Assembly (NCBI RefSeq): GCF_031845305.1
Contig: NZ_JAVREH010000019.1
Coordinates: forward strand, 1-64,000
Source: Jatrophihabitans_A lederbergiae
Lineage (GTDB): Bacteria > Actinomycetota > Actinomycetes > Mycobacteriales > Jatrophihabitantaceae
Direction of reading: 5' to 3'
Length of the DNA stretch: 64,000 bases
Part shown: one piece after another, positions 7,239 through 15,885 of the stretch
How positions within the stretch are numbered: the first letter of the stretch is position 1
Layout: every line of letters starts with the position of its first letter
Notes under the pieces: generated by a model
Databases searched by the model: none
What the model saw: the letters and a program-made list of their open reading frames with translations, nothing else
What the model was told of the DNA's origin: nothing
Made by a program: the position numbers and the translations under genes

Positions 7239-8273
7239 ATGGCCGCCAACGCTGACCCCTCCGCGAATGCCCCCAGGAAATGCGAGCGCATCGGCCTCGT
7301 GGTGCACGGCGGCCGGAACATCGCCGTCCAGACCGCGGCCCGGGTGCGCACCTGGGCCGCCGAGCATGGCATCGAGGTCAGCGAACTGGATGTCTGGCAG
7401 CACGACAGCCTGCCCAGCAAGCGCCGCAGCTCCCACGACGAGCTGGTTGCCAGCCGGCACCCGCAGCTGATCGTCACCGTCGGCGGCGACGGCACCTTTC
7501 TGCGCGGCGCCCGCATCGCGGCCCATGGCGACGTACCCGTCCTCGGCGTCAACGTCGGCCGCGTCGGGTTCCTCACCGAGGTCGAGCCCGACGAGGTCGA
7601 GACGGCCCTGAACGCCTTCGTGTCCGGAACAGCCCAGGTGGACGAGCGGATGATGCTCACCATGGGGGCGTCCCGGCCGCTGGAGATCCCCGAGGGCATG
7701 CAGTCGCTGCTCTGCTACGGGCGCGGACCGCTGTTGCCACCACCGACCCCCCGCCGGGAAGAGACCGACGATCTGGACGGTGGCGTCGCTCTGGACGTGA
7801 TCGCCCTCAACGACATCGTGTTCGAGAAGCTGGCCCGCGACCGGCAGGCAAGCCTCGGCGTCTACGTCGACGGCACACTGCTGGCCAGTTACTCCGCCGA
7901 CGCGCTGATCGTCTCGAGCGCGACCGGCTCGACGGCGTACAACTTCTCCGCCGGCGGACCGATCCTGTCGCCACGACTGCGCGCCCTGGTCTTCACCCCG
8001 GTGGCCGCGCACATGGTGTTCAACCGCAGCCTGGTGCTCGCCGCCGAAGAAGAGATCACCGTTAGAGTGCTTGACCAATCCGGCCAGGTCGCGGTCAGCG
8101 TCGACGGTCAGTTGCGCGGTGTCCTCGATCCCGTCGACTGGGTCACGGTGCGGCAGGCCGAGCACAGCGCGCGGCTGCTGCGCGTCCGTCCGTCGGACTT
8201 CTACTCCCGGCTGCGGAGCCGGTTCGGGCTGTCCGACGCACCAGCAGCCGTAGCCGACAGCGTGTCGCGTTAG
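7239..8273 (+). CDS. nadK: NAD kinase
   Basis: ATP-NAD kinase, which phosphorylates NAD to NADP in the cytoplasm. The diagnostic GGDGTFLR motif is at about residues 82-89, with the glycine-rich NAD-binding ATGSTAYNFSAGGP near residue 230 and the conserved ALNDIVFEK before it. At about 344 residues it is somewhat longer than typical NadK, because of a low-complexity insertion (PLLPPPTPRREETDDLDGG, roughly 165-185) before the catalytic domain continues. I chose the ATG at 7239, since upstream residues from 7167 are not family-like. It is divergent from the PGPGW protein. Confidence 0.93.
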   Translation: MAANADPSANAPRKCERIGLVVHGGRNIAVQTAARVRTWAAEHGIEVSELDVWQHDSLPSKRRSSHDELVASRHPQLIVTVGGDGTFLRGARIAAHGDVPVLGVNVGRVGFLTEVEPDEVETALNAFVSGTAQVDERMMLTMGASRPLEIPEGMQSLLCYGRGPLLPPPTPRREETDDLDGGVALDVIALNDIVFEKLARDRQASLGVYVDGTLLASYSADALIVSSATGSTAYNFSAGGPILSPRLRALVFTPVAAHMVFNRSLVLAAEEEITVRVLDQSGQVAVSVDGQLRGVLDPVDWVTVRQAEHSARLLRVRPSDFYSRLRSRFGLSDAPAAVADSVSR

Positions 8274-8359
8274 GTCAAGACCCCCGTACCTTGGACGCTC
8301 GCAACACGCATGCAAGATGGAACAGCCATGCAGCACAACGCGATCGATGAGGAGAAGAC

Positions 8360-9202
8360 GTGACTGAGGTTCCCAACGTACGGCTCAACAATGGTGTCGA
8401 GATCCCGCAACTAGGTTTCGGCGTATACCAGATCGAGCCCGAAGAAACCGTCGAAGCGGTGTCACACGCGCTACGCACCGGCTACCGGCACATCGACACC
8501 GCGCAGATGTATCGCAACGAGAAGGAGGTCGGCCAGGCGATCGCCGAGTCCGGCATCGACCGCGCCGACATCTTCGTGACCACCAAGCTGGCCAACGACA
8601 AGCACGACTTCGATGCTGCCCTGGCCGCCTTCGACCAGAGCCTGGCCGACCTTCGGCTCGACCGGGTGGATCTCTTCCTCATCCACTGGCCACTGCCGAC
8701 CGTGGGCGACGGCAACTACGTCGAGACGTGGAAGGCGCTGGAGCGGATCTACACCGACGGACGGGCGCGCTCCATCGGGGTGTCGAACTTCCAGCCGCAC
8801 CATCTCCGCAAGCTGCACGCGGACGCCGGGATACGCCCCGCGGTGAACCAGATCGAGCTGCACCCCTACCTGACCCAGGACGAGCTGCGGGCCTTCGACG
8901 CCGACCACGAGATCGCGACCGAGGCCTGGTCCCCGATCGCCCAGGGCGCCGTGCTCAGCGACCCCACGATCCTCGAACTCGCCCGGACGTATGGCAAGAC
9001 GCCTGCTCAGGTGGTGCTGCGCTGGCATCTCCAGCTCGGCAACATCGTGTTCCCGAAGTCGGTGACGCCGGGGCGGGTGCGAGAGAACTTCGACATCTTC
9101 GACTTCGAGATCTCGACCGGCGACCTGGGGCTGATCTCGGCCCTGAACAAGAGCGAGCGCATCGGCCCGGATCCTGACACGTTCGACTACGTACCTGGCT
9201 AG
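8360..9202 (+). CDS. Aldo/keto reductase
   Basis: A 280-residue NADPH-dependent aldo/keto reductase. The catalytic tetrad is visible: Asp46 and Tyr51 in HIDTAQMYRNE, Lys76 in VTTKLAND, and His109 in FLIHWPLP. The TIM-barrel ends with the cofactor-binding FPKSVTPGRVRENFDIFDFE. It resembles 2,5-diketo-D-gluconate reductase-like members, but the physiological substrate cannot be told. It starts at a GTG preceded by AGGAG (8349-8354 region), 86 bases after the NAD kinase stop, so it may be co-transcribed with the NADP-forming enzyme. Confidence 0.93.
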   Translation: MTEVPNVRLNNGVEIPQLGFGVYQIEPEETVEAVSHALRTGYRHIDTAQMYRNEKEVGQAIAESGIDRADIFVTTKLANDKHDFDAALAAFDQSLADLRLDRVDLFLIHWPLPTVGDGNYVETWKALERIYTDGRARSIGVSNFQPHHLRKLHADAGIRPAVNQIELHPYLTQDELRAFDADHEIATEAWSPIAQGAVLSDPTILELARTYGKTPAQVVLRWHLQLGNIVFPKSVTPGRVRENFDIFDFEISTGDLGLISALNKSERIGPDPDTFDYVPG

Positions 9203-9230
9203 CAACGTACCCAACCAGTTAGCAACGGTG

Positions 9231-9256
9231 GCGGCGCGGGTGCACACCCGCGCCGC
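9231..9256. terminator. Bidirectional terminator hairpin
   Basis: Perfect 12-bp arms (gcggcgcgggtg at 9231-9242; complement at 9245-9256) lie between the convergent stop codons of the aldo/keto reductase and the LapA-like gene, so the hairpin can serve both. Confidence 0.7.
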
Positions 9257-9274
9257 TCCGGTCTCAGCAGCGAG

Positions 9275-9694
9275 TTACCGCATCCCGCCGGGGACGTTCT
9301 TGCGCAGGGCCCGTCGCAGCTGCAGGATCCGCAGCGATCCCGGGATGGCGACCAACAGGATGCCTACCACCGCGGACAGCAGCACAGTGAGCGCCAGCGA
9401 GAACAGGCCGTGCCAGCCGAAGAAGTGGATCGACACCCGGCGCGAGTTCTGGGCGATGAAGATGATCAGCAGGATGATGAAGATCGCCGTGGCGATCAGG
9501 CCCACCCACACGCCGCTGACGCGCCCGCCACTGACGTGACCCTTCTCGTTGAAGCCCGGCGCGGGATGCGAATGACCGTCCTCGCGTAGCGCAGCCGCAT
9601 CCGGCATCGGCTGCCCGACGGGGTCGACACCCGGGTAGCCAGGCTCCTGCGCGGGACCGCCCGAGGAATAGGGGCCGTTCGTCGGCTCGCTCAC
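9275..9694 (-). CDS. LapA/DUF1049-family membrane protein
   Basis: A 139-residue protein. A polar proline-rich N-terminus (about 60 residues) precedes the DUF1049 core: a first helix (GVWVGLIATAIFIILLIIFI), the linker AQNSRRVSIHFFGW and a second helix ending AVVGILLVAIPG, then basic RALRKN. This is a small inner-membrane protein related to lipopolysaccharide-assembly protein A but widespread in Gram-positive bacteria, with an uncertain role there. It is convergent with the aldo/keto reductase. Confidence 0.88.
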   Translation of the reverse strand: MSEPTNGPYSSGGPAQEPGYPGVDPVGQPMPDAAALREDGHSHPAPGFNEKGHVSGGRVSGVWVGLIATAIFIILLIIFIAQNSRRVSIHFFGWHGLFSLALTVLLSAVVGILLVAIPGSLRILQLRRALRKNVPGGMR

Positions 9695-9984
9695 GTCAGC
9701 ATCTCCTTCGATACCGCAATCGCAAACCCCGTGGCTGAGGCCAGATCGCAGGCTTCGCTCAGGTTACCCGCTATGGCGCCCGCTGGACCGCACCACACCG
9801 AGCGCGGCTCACACCTACTCAGCCAGACCAGTGCTGACAGCAACGGCAACGACAACGACAACGTGACCACCACGGACGGCACTTGGCACTCGCTGCCGGC
9901 CACCGGTACCGTTCATGCGGGGATTGGGTCGGCCTAGACAATCGGTTTCGTCAGTTCCTGACGAGTACGTGGAGCACGCCGACA

Positions 9985-10542
9985 ATGTCCATCAACAGCA
10001 CCCCGCTCATCACCGCATCCGACACTGCCGCATTCGACACCGCGATTCCGAGCAGCACGGTCGGCCATCTGCAGGACGGCATCCGTGCCCGCCTGCACGA
10101 GTTGTACGAACTCCGCGAGCAGGCCCGCGCCGAAGCCACCCCGCCCGGCATGGGCGGTGATGCGGCCGACCGGTCCACCAACGTCGAGGCGGCGATCCTG
10201 CTCGAGAGCCTGGAAGCCCGCATCCTGGAGCTGGAACTGCGCCTGCAGGCGCCCACCTCGAGCCGCGCGCGGAAGTCCAAGAAGGCCCGCAACGCCGTGG
10301 GCGTCGGCAGCTCGGTCACCATCCGCTTCGAGGACGAGGACGACACCGAGACGCTGCTGGTCAGCCCGCTCGGCCAGGCCGCGACCGGCTCCACGGTCAT
10401 CACCCCGGGAAGCCCGCTGGGCAAGGCCCTGCTGTGTGCTGAGGCAGGGGTCAAGGTCAGCTACCGCACCGCCCACGGCTCCACCCACTCGGTCGAGGTC
10501 GTGTCGGTCGACAACACGGCGCAGTTGAGCCCAGTGGTCTGA
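9985..10542 (+). CDS. GreA/GreB-family elongation-factor-like protein
   Basis: A 185-residue protein. A helical N-terminal half (about residues 25-95, including TNVEAAILLESLEARILELE, a coiled coil) is followed by a GreA/GreB C-terminal FKBP-like fold (VGVGSSVTIRFEDEDDTETLLV, ITPGSPLGKALL). The ITPGSPLGKAL signature is typical. These proteins act in the RNA polymerase secondary channel, but this divergent type may lack canonical cleavage-stimulating activity. The ATG at 9985 is chosen; the frame is open to 9883 without family similarity. It is convergent with the YihY gene. Confidence 0.85.
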   Translation: MSINSTPLITASDTAAFDTAIPSSTVGHLQDGIRARLHELYELREQARAEATPPGMGGDAADRSTNVEAAILLESLEARILELELRLQAPTSSRARKSKKARNAVGVGSSVTIRFEDEDDTETLLVSPLGQAATGSTVITPGSPLGKALLCAEAGVKVSYRTAHGSTHSVEVVSVDNTAQLSPVV

Positions 10543-10570
10543 TCCCAGCTGACCTAAGGCCCGCAGTTTC

Positions 10571-11614
10571 TCAGGACGACTGGCTTCGCTTGCGTGACAG
10601 CGCCTCGGCGCGCTGGGTGTCATCCTCGTCCAGCTTGCGGGTGTCGCGGGGAACCGCGAAGGGCTCGAGTGATTCCGGAACCCCCTGGGCGATGGCCTTC
10701 TGCCGGTCCAGCTCGGCGTTGAACTCCGCGCCGAGCAGGACCGCCAGGTTCGTGATCCACAGCCAGACCAGGAACACGATGACGCCCGCGACCGAGCCAT
10801 AGGTCTTGTTGTACGAGGCGAAGTTCGCCACGTAGACGGCGAACGCGCCGGACGCGACCAGCCAGATGACCACCGCGAGGGCGGCGCCGGGGCTGAGCCA
10901 GCGGAAACCGGGCTGCTTCACGTTCGGGCACGCCCAGTACAGGATCGCCAGCGTCAGAGCCACGATGATCAGCAGCACCGGCCACTTCGCGACGTTCCAC
11001 ACGGTGAGGCCGGTGTCGCCGACGCCGAGCACCTTGCCGACCTGGTCGGCGACATTGCCGGAGACCAGCACGATAACGGCGCTGATCAGCAGCATCACCA
11101 CGACGCTGAGCGTGACGCCCACCCGCACCGGAATCGTCTTCCACACCGGGCGGCCTTCACCGACGCCGTAGATCGCGTTGATGGCACGCATGAACGCGGC
11201 GATGTAGCCCGACGCCGACCAGAGCGCGAGCACCAGGCCGATGATCGCCGTGAAGCTGGCCGTCGTGTGCTGGCCCTGCGCGTTCGAGATGATCTGGTTG
11301 AAGAAGGTCTTGACCCCGCCCGGAGCGACCTGACCCACGTTCTCCTGGATGGTGGCGATCGCCTTCGGCCCGAGCAGGCCCAGCACCGACACCACGACCA
11401 GGATGCCCGGAAACAGCGCCAGCACCCCGTAATAGGTGAGCGCCGCGGCCCAGTCCGTCAGGTTGTCGGTCTTGAACCCCTTCAGCGAGCGGCGCAGGAT
11501 GGCGAACCAGCCCGGCCCCGACACGTCTGTAGGGCTGTCAGGGTCCGCGTCCCCGCCCGTGCCGCTCAACCGCTTGCCCGCGGCGGTTGCCGACGCTTTC
11601 TTGTCGTCCGTCAT
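10571..11614 (-). CDS. YihY/BrkB-family membrane protein
   Basis: A 347-residue polytopic membrane protein of the YihY/virulence-factor BrkB family (UPF0761), with about six transmembrane helices from residue 50 to 295, the family motif DNLTDWAAALTYYGVLALFP and a polar C-terminal tail. It was once annotated as ribonuclease BN and is now regarded as an inner-membrane protein of unclear function. Its start overlaps the DUF3618 gene by 4 bases (ATGA), so three genes (holin_3_6, DUF3618, YihY) form one operon on the minus strand. Confidence 0.92.
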   Translation of the reverse strand: MTDDKKASATAAGKRLSGTGGDADPDSPTDVSGPGWFAILRRSLKGFKTDNLTDWAAALTYYGVLALFPGILVVVSVLGLLGPKAIATIQENVGQVAPGGVKTFFNQIISNAQGQHTTASFTAIIGLVLALWSASGYIAAFMRAINAIYGVGEGRPVWKTIPVRVGVTLSVVVMLLISAVIVLVSGNVADQVGKVLGVGDTGLTVWNVAKWPVLLIIVALTLAILYWACPNVKQPGFRWLSPGAALAVVIWLVASGAFAVYVANFASYNKTYGSVAGVIVFLVWLWITNLAVLLGAEFNAELDRQKAIAQGVPESLEPFAVPRDTRKLDEDDTQRAEALSRKRSQSS

Positions 11615-11958
11615 CGGGCGCCTCCTGCGCGTCGGCCGATCAGCGTGATGACCACGGCGACAGAAACCGCGACCAGTGCCTGCCGCGGGTTGTCCCGAAC
11701 GCGTTGGACGGCCTGGCTCAGCACCGGAAGCACCGTGTCACTCAGCTTGTCGAGCGCTTGGACCACCGGCTCCGGAGCCCTGTCCTTGGCCTGCTGGAGC
11801 CGCTGGACCGCCGTGGCCTTGGTGTCGTCCATTCGCTGCCGGGCCTGCTGCTTGACGTCCAGCTTCACCGCCAGTTGGTTCACCGTGTCAGCCAACTCGG
11901 ATCGCGCCTGCGCTATCTCGGCACGCAGCACGTCCGGATCGTTAGTCGAGCCACTCAT
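11611..11958 (-). CDS. DUF3618 protein
   Basis: A 115-residue protein. The N-terminal DUF3618 segment (DVLRAEIAQARSELADTVNQL) forms a helix, followed by an amphipathic coiled region and one C-terminal transmembrane helix (about residues 92-108) ending in basic residues. The family is actinobacterial and usually next to a holin_3_6 protein, as here. It overlaps both neighbours by 4 bases, so translation is probably coupled. A longer relative lies at 48.7 kb. Confidence 0.85.
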   Translation of the reverse strand: MSGSTNDPDVLRAEIAQARSELADTVNQLAVKLDVKQQARQRMDDTKATAVQRLQQAKDRAPEPVVQALDKLSDTVLPVLSQAVQRVRDNPRQALVAVSVAVVITLIGRRAGGAR

Positions 11959-12386
11959 CGTTTCGCGCTTTCTTTGAGGGTGTCGAAGTCGCGTCGCACG
12001 CCGGCGACGGCCTCCCGCGGCAATGGCGATCCGACCGCCGACACCTGCCTCTTGCCCATCAGCGCGCCCATCCCGGCGAGCATCAGCAGGATCACGCCGA
12101 CGATCACGGCGGCCAGCCAGGCCGGCACCGCGTTTGCCAGGCCCAGTACCGCGGCCGCGACCAGGGTCGCGACGCCCAGCCAGCCGAACAGCAGTGCCTG
12201 GCCGAAGAAGCCCGCACCTAGGCCGGCCTTCTTGCCCTTGGTGGTGAGTTCTGCCTGGGCGAGCCGTAGCTCGTCGCGGATCAGCGTAGACATCTGCTCG
12301 GCCACCCGCGACACCAGTTCACCGGCAGACGGCGCACTGGCCGGGTCCGCCTGCTTGGTGGTGTTGCCAGCCATGCTGTCGGCCAT
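11955..12386 (-). CDS. Phage_holin_3_6 family membrane protein
   Basis: A 143-residue protein with the conserved N-terminal amphipathic segment (LVSRVAEQMSTLIRDELRLA), two transmembrane helices (about 63-88 and 92-115) and a polar tail. Despite the family name it is a chromosomal actinobacterial envelope protein, not a phage lysis gene. The ATG at 12386 has a good GGAGGTAG ribosome-binding site, so I prefer it to the upstream start at 12410. It is first in the operon with DUF3618 and YihY. Confidence 0.88.
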   Translation of the reverse strand: MADSMAGNTTKQADPASAPSAGELVSRVAEQMSTLIRDELRLAQAELTTKGKKAGLGAGFFGQALLFGWLGVATLVAAAVLGLANAVPAWLAAVIVGVILLMLAGMGALMGKRQVSAVGSPLPREAVAGVRRDFDTLKESAKR

Positions 12387-12632
12387 CGAACTACCTCCGC
12401 ACAAGAGCACGACTTTTTTTCGCGCACCCCGATCACTCGACCGAGGGCTCGCAGGTCGTCCAGATGGCTTTTTTTAGCCGTGCTTAGACGGTACTTCACC
12501 CCCTCGGCGATCATCCAACCGCCACGCCACGCCACGCCAAGGCCGCTCGCCCGGCCCGTGGGGCGCTCTATGATGAGGCTGCAGTCCGGCGAGCAGCCGC
12601 CGAGTGGAAGTCATACCCGGAAGAGATTGCCC

Positions 12633-13433
12633 ATGGAGCACGGTCAGATCGGCTCATTCACCTTCATCGGCACCGCCACGGCGCTGATCCGGCTCGGGCA
12701 GTTCACCGTCCTCACCGATCCGAACTTCCTGCACCGGGGCCAGCACGCCTACCTGGGGTACGGCCTGACCTCGCGCCGGCTGACCGAGCCGTCCATGACG
12801 GTGGACGAGTTGCCCGACCTGGACGCGATCGTGCTCTCGCACTTTCACGGCGACCACTGGGACCGGATCGCCACCCGGCAACTGGAGCGCGCCGTTCCGG
12901 TGATCACCACGAGGGACGCGGCCAAGCGGCTGCGGCACCGCGGCTTCGCCGCAGCCACCGGGTTGCGTACCTGGCAGACCCATACGCTCGCCCTGGGAGA
13001 TGAGACCCTGACAATCTTCTCCCTGCCCGGCCGGCACGCGCCCGGGCTGGCACAGAAGCTGCTACCGCCGGTTATGGGCAGCATGCTCGAGTACGCGCTC
13101 GACGGCACCGTGCAGTCCAGGCTCTACATCACCGGCGACACCCTGCTGATTCCGGAGCTGGCCGAGATCCCGCAGCGCTTCTCCGAGATCGACTACGCGA
13201 TGCTGCACCTGGGCGGCACCCGGTTGCCGGGCGGCCTGATGGTCACCATGGATGGCAGGCAGGGCACCGAGCTGGTGAAGCTGCTTCCTGAGAACACCCT
13301 GTCCATTCCGGTGCATTACGACGACTACGACGTGTTCAAGTCGCCGCTCAGCGACTTCGTCGCGGCCACCGAGGCGGCAGGCGTCGAGGCTCGGGTCCGG
13401 TACGTGGAGCGCGGCCAGACCGTGACGCTCTGA
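12633..13433 (+). CDS. Metallo-beta-lactamase-fold hydrolase (UlaG-like)
   Basis: A 266-residue metal-dependent hydrolase. The metal-binding SHFHGDHWD (about residues 68-76), DTLLIPEL and the late HYDDYDVF segment fit the UlaG/YtnP-like MBL subgroup, whose members act on lactones or phosphodiesters. No close substrate match is recognised. The ATG at 12633 follows GGAAGAG (12619-12625); a longer frame to 12480 is not family-like. It is divergent from the holin operon and convergent with NnrD. Confidence 0.9.
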   Translation: MEHGQIGSFTFIGTATALIRLGQFTVLTDPNFLHRGQHAYLGYGLTSRRLTEPSMTVDELPDLDAIVLSHFHGDHWDRIATRQLERAVPVITTRDAAKRLRHRGFAAATGLRTWQTHTLALGDETLTIFSLPGRHAPGLAQKLLPPVMGSMLEYALDGTVQSRLYITGDTLLIPELAEIPQRFSEIDYAMLHLGGTRLPGGLMVTMDGRQGTELVKLLPENTLSIPVHYDDYDVFKSPLSDFVAATEAAGVEARVRYVERGQTVTL

Positions 13434-13502
13434 CGCGCTCGGCGCCAGCAGCCGGCGCTGGGAGAGCCCGGCATCGTGACGCCAGGTCGCCCGCCGCCCG
13501 GC

Positions 13503-14411
13503 TCAGGCCTGGAGCTCTGACAGCACCAGCGGGATCTCGGCGACGAGTTCCCTGGCGAGAAAGCCGAGAGCACCGATCCGGGCGGCGAGCCGGTCACCTG
13601 ACGCCGCGTGCAGGTAGGTGCCCCAGCAGGCAGCCTGGGCCAGGTTGCCACCGCGCGCCACCAGCCCGGTGACCGCTCCGGCGAGCACATCGCCGCTTCC
13701 CGACGTGCCCAGTCCGGAGTGCCCGGCCGGTACCGTCCAGACGGCTCCACCCGGCGCCCCGATGATGTTGTCGCTGCTCACGACGGCCCCGTAGCGCTCG
13801 GCGACCTCACTGACCAGGGCGATGTGCGCCTCCTCGGAACCGTCCTCCGCCGAACCGTCGTCGGAGCCCGATTCGTCGCGATCCAGCAGCAACAGCGCCT
13901 CGGCGCGGTTGGGTGTCACCAGCAGCCGCCCCCGCAACGCCCGCAATGTGGTGGCCGGCAGCTGCGGGATCGCGCCGAGTGCGTAGGCGTCCAGTACGAA
14001 GTTCAACTCGTCGCCGGCCGCGTCGACCAGGCCGGTGATCAGCCGCACCGTCTCGTCGATGTCGTCCAGGCCGGGACCCACCAGCAGCGCGCTGGCCCGC
14101 TCGATCCGGCGCGCGAGCGCCTCGGCGGCCGTCCCGAGCACTGAACCGGCGGCGTTCTGCGGCAGCCACTCCACACCGGCCTCGGGCACCGCCGCGCCTA
14201 CCGCGGCCGCCACGGATTCCGCGACGCCCAGCGTGAGGACCCCGGCGCCCACCCGCAGCGCAGCGAGGCCGGCCAGCATCGCCGCGCCGGGAGTCGTCGC
14301 CGCGCCGCCGACGACCACCACCCGGCCCCTGCTGCCCTTGCCGCCTGACGGTTTGGGCAACGGCCACGCCCGCAGGCTGGCCGGTGAGACCGTGTCAGCG
14401 GTGGATGGCAT
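13503..14411 (-). CDS. nnrD: ADP/ATP-dependent NAD(P)H-hydrate dehydratase
   Basis: A stand-alone NnrD (YjeF C-terminal domain, ribokinase-like fold, 302 residues), which repairs damaged NAD(P)HX. Visible motifs are GRVVVVGGAATTPGAAMLA (about 29-47), LVTPNRAEALLLL (nucleotide-site Asn), and GLGTSGSGDVLAGAVTGLVA, equivalent to the GTGDVLAG catalytic Asp motif. The epimerase domain found in fusions elsewhere is absent. Its start overlaps the upstream histidine phosphatase gene by 17 bases. Confidence 0.92.
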   Translation of the reverse strand: MPSTADTVSPASLRAWPLPKPSGGKGSRGRVVVVGGAATTPGAAMLAGLAALRVGAGVLTLGVAESVAAAVGAAVPEAGVEWLPQNAAGSVLGTAAEALARRIERASALLVGPGLDDIDETVRLITGLVDAAGDELNFVLDAYALGAIPQLPATTLRALRGRLLVTPNRAEALLLLDRDESGSDDGSAEDGSEEAHIALVSEVAERYGAVVSSDNIIGAPGGAVWTVPAGHSGLGTSGSGDVLAGAVTGLVARGGNLAQAACWGTYLHAASGDRLAARIGALGFLARELVAEIPLVLSELQA

Positions 14412-15192
14412 CGACGTCTCCCGGGTGTGCGGTCGGGACCTCTCCCGGGTGCTCGGTCGGCCGGCTGCCGAACCGTTCGAGGTGGCTGTGGTCGTTGTGG
14501 ACGGTGGTACGCCACGTCCCCTCCGGGCTGTCGCGGACGATGCGGGTCACCGAGGCATTGGTGATCGAGCCCTCGCGCGCCAGGTCGAACAGCTCCTTCT
14601 CGTCCAGGCGCTCGCATACGTAGCGGAACAGCAGAATCACCGCGTCGTGGGCCACGATCAGGTGCCGTCCGGAACCCGATCGGGGCGCCGGCTGAGCGTC
14701 CAGGTCGGACAGGAACGACCTGATCCGCAGCGCGACATCGGACCAGGACTCTCCGCCCGGCGGGCGGTAGTACAGCTTGCCCAGCCACTGTCTGCGCCAC
14801 GCCTCCTCGGGGAACCGGGTGCGCACGCCGGTGCTGGTCAGCAGGTCCAGAATGCCGAGCTCACGGTCACGCAGCCGCTCGTCCAGCACCAGCGGGGGCG
14901 GGGTGGCCAGGTCGGCCAGCGCACCCTGTGCGGTTCTGCGGGCACGCAGGTATGGCGAGCACCAGGCGTTGTCGGGCCGCTGGGCGGCAGGCAGGGTTGC
15001 GAACCACCGTCCCAGCGCCCGCGCCTGCTCCTCGCCGACCGGCGACAGCGGCACGTCGGGATCGCGCATGGACATGGTGATCATCTCGGCGTTCGCGCTT
15101 TCAGCCTCTTCACGCGCGACGTTGCCGACACTCTCACCGTGGCGGACCAGAACCAGCTCAACGGCGGACACGCTGTCGAACATACCGCCCAT
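14395..15192 (-). CDS. Histidine phosphatase family protein
   Basis: A 265-residue phosphoglycerate-mutase-like phosphatase. The catalytic LVRHGES (His about residue 18) is followed by PLSPVGEEQARALG, the phosphate-binding SPYLRARRTA, the Glu-containing LDERLRDRELG, and the second His in LIVAHDAVI (about residue 182). The proline-rich tail extends into NnrD. The substrate is unknown. It is first of a two-gene unit with nnrD. Confidence 0.9.
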   Translation of the reverse strand: MGGMFDSVSAVELVLVRHGESVGNVAREEAESANAEMITMSMRDPDVPLSPVGEEQARALGRWFATLPAAQRPDNAWCSPYLRARRTAQGALADLATPPPLVLDERLRDRELGILDLLTSTGVRTRFPEEAWRRQWLGKLYYRPPGGESWSDVALRIRSFLSDLDAQPAPRSGSGRHLIVAHDAVILLFRYVCERLDEKELFDLAREGSITNASVTRIVRDSPEGTWRTTVHNDHSHLERFGSRPTEHPGEVPTAHPGDVDAIHR

Positions 15193-15356
15193 CAGATGAT
15201 CTTCGTGCCAACCGGCGAGCCTTTGCGTTGTCCTTTTGCTATCCCGGAGCCACGGTTAAGCTCGGGGCCGGGCTCGAAGAGAAGCCCGAGACGGTTTCAC
15301 AGCATCGACTCGGAGACGGCGGTGTCTTGCATCTCGCGTTCGCTACGCCCCGCCGC

Positions 15357-15755
15357 TCAGCCGGTGGCCGGGTACAACAGCGCTGCCATCTCCGGCAGGT
15401 CGAAGAACGCGGCGATCTCCAGCGCGGAAGGCGCGCCTTGAGCGGGCTCCGCACCATGGCGCAGCAGGTCGGTGACGATGTCGCCCGACTGCCGGAACAC
15501 GGCCGCGCCGAGGGCGGTCTGGCCCCGGTCGTTCACCCGCCCCGTGTCCGCGCCGCGGTCCAGCAGCAGCCGCACCACGTCGGCCTGCCGGTGATAGGCC
15601 GCCAGGATGAGCAGCGAGTCACCGGTACCGCTGGTGAGGTTGACCGGGACGCCGAGGTCCAGCGCGGCCGTGAGCCGATCGGCGGCTCCGTACCGCGCGA
15701 AGTCCAGGACGTCTTGCAGAAATTTCAGCTCTTGCTCGGTGAGCTCCTCGGGCAT
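15357..15755 (-). CDS. Ankyrin-repeat protein
   Basis: A 132-residue cytoplasmic protein made of two to three ankyrin repeats (ADRLTAALDLGVPVNLTSG, SLLILAAYHRQADVVRLLL, TALGAAVFRQSGDIVTDLL). It starts 130 bases from the divergent catalase gene. Small ankyrin proteins paired with catalases are known (for example AnkB beside KatB in Pseudomonas, needed for full catalase activity), so a chaperone-like or assembly role for the neighbouring catalase is plausible but inferred from context. Confidence 0.88.
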   Translation of the reverse strand: MPEELTEQELKFLQDVLDFARYGAADRLTAALDLGVPVNLTSGTGDSLLILAAYHRQADVVRLLLDRGADTGRVNDRGQTALGAAVFRQSGDIVTDLLRHGAEPAQGAPSALEIAAFFDLPEMAALLYPATG

Positions 15756-15885
15756 GGTCGCAGTCTAGGACGGCCACACCGGCGAGCCGCCGGGAGCGGT
15801 GGGTACGAGCTGATCGAAGCGCACTGATTTAATCCAGAATGTTCCGCTGAATCAAGATACGTGATCCACCGAATAAATAGGAGAG

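Noticed and set aside
11955..12386. Possible prophage because of a holin-family protein
   Set aside because: Phage_holin_3_6 proteins are ordinary chromosomal genes in actinobacteria and no lysin, capsid or tail gene is near.
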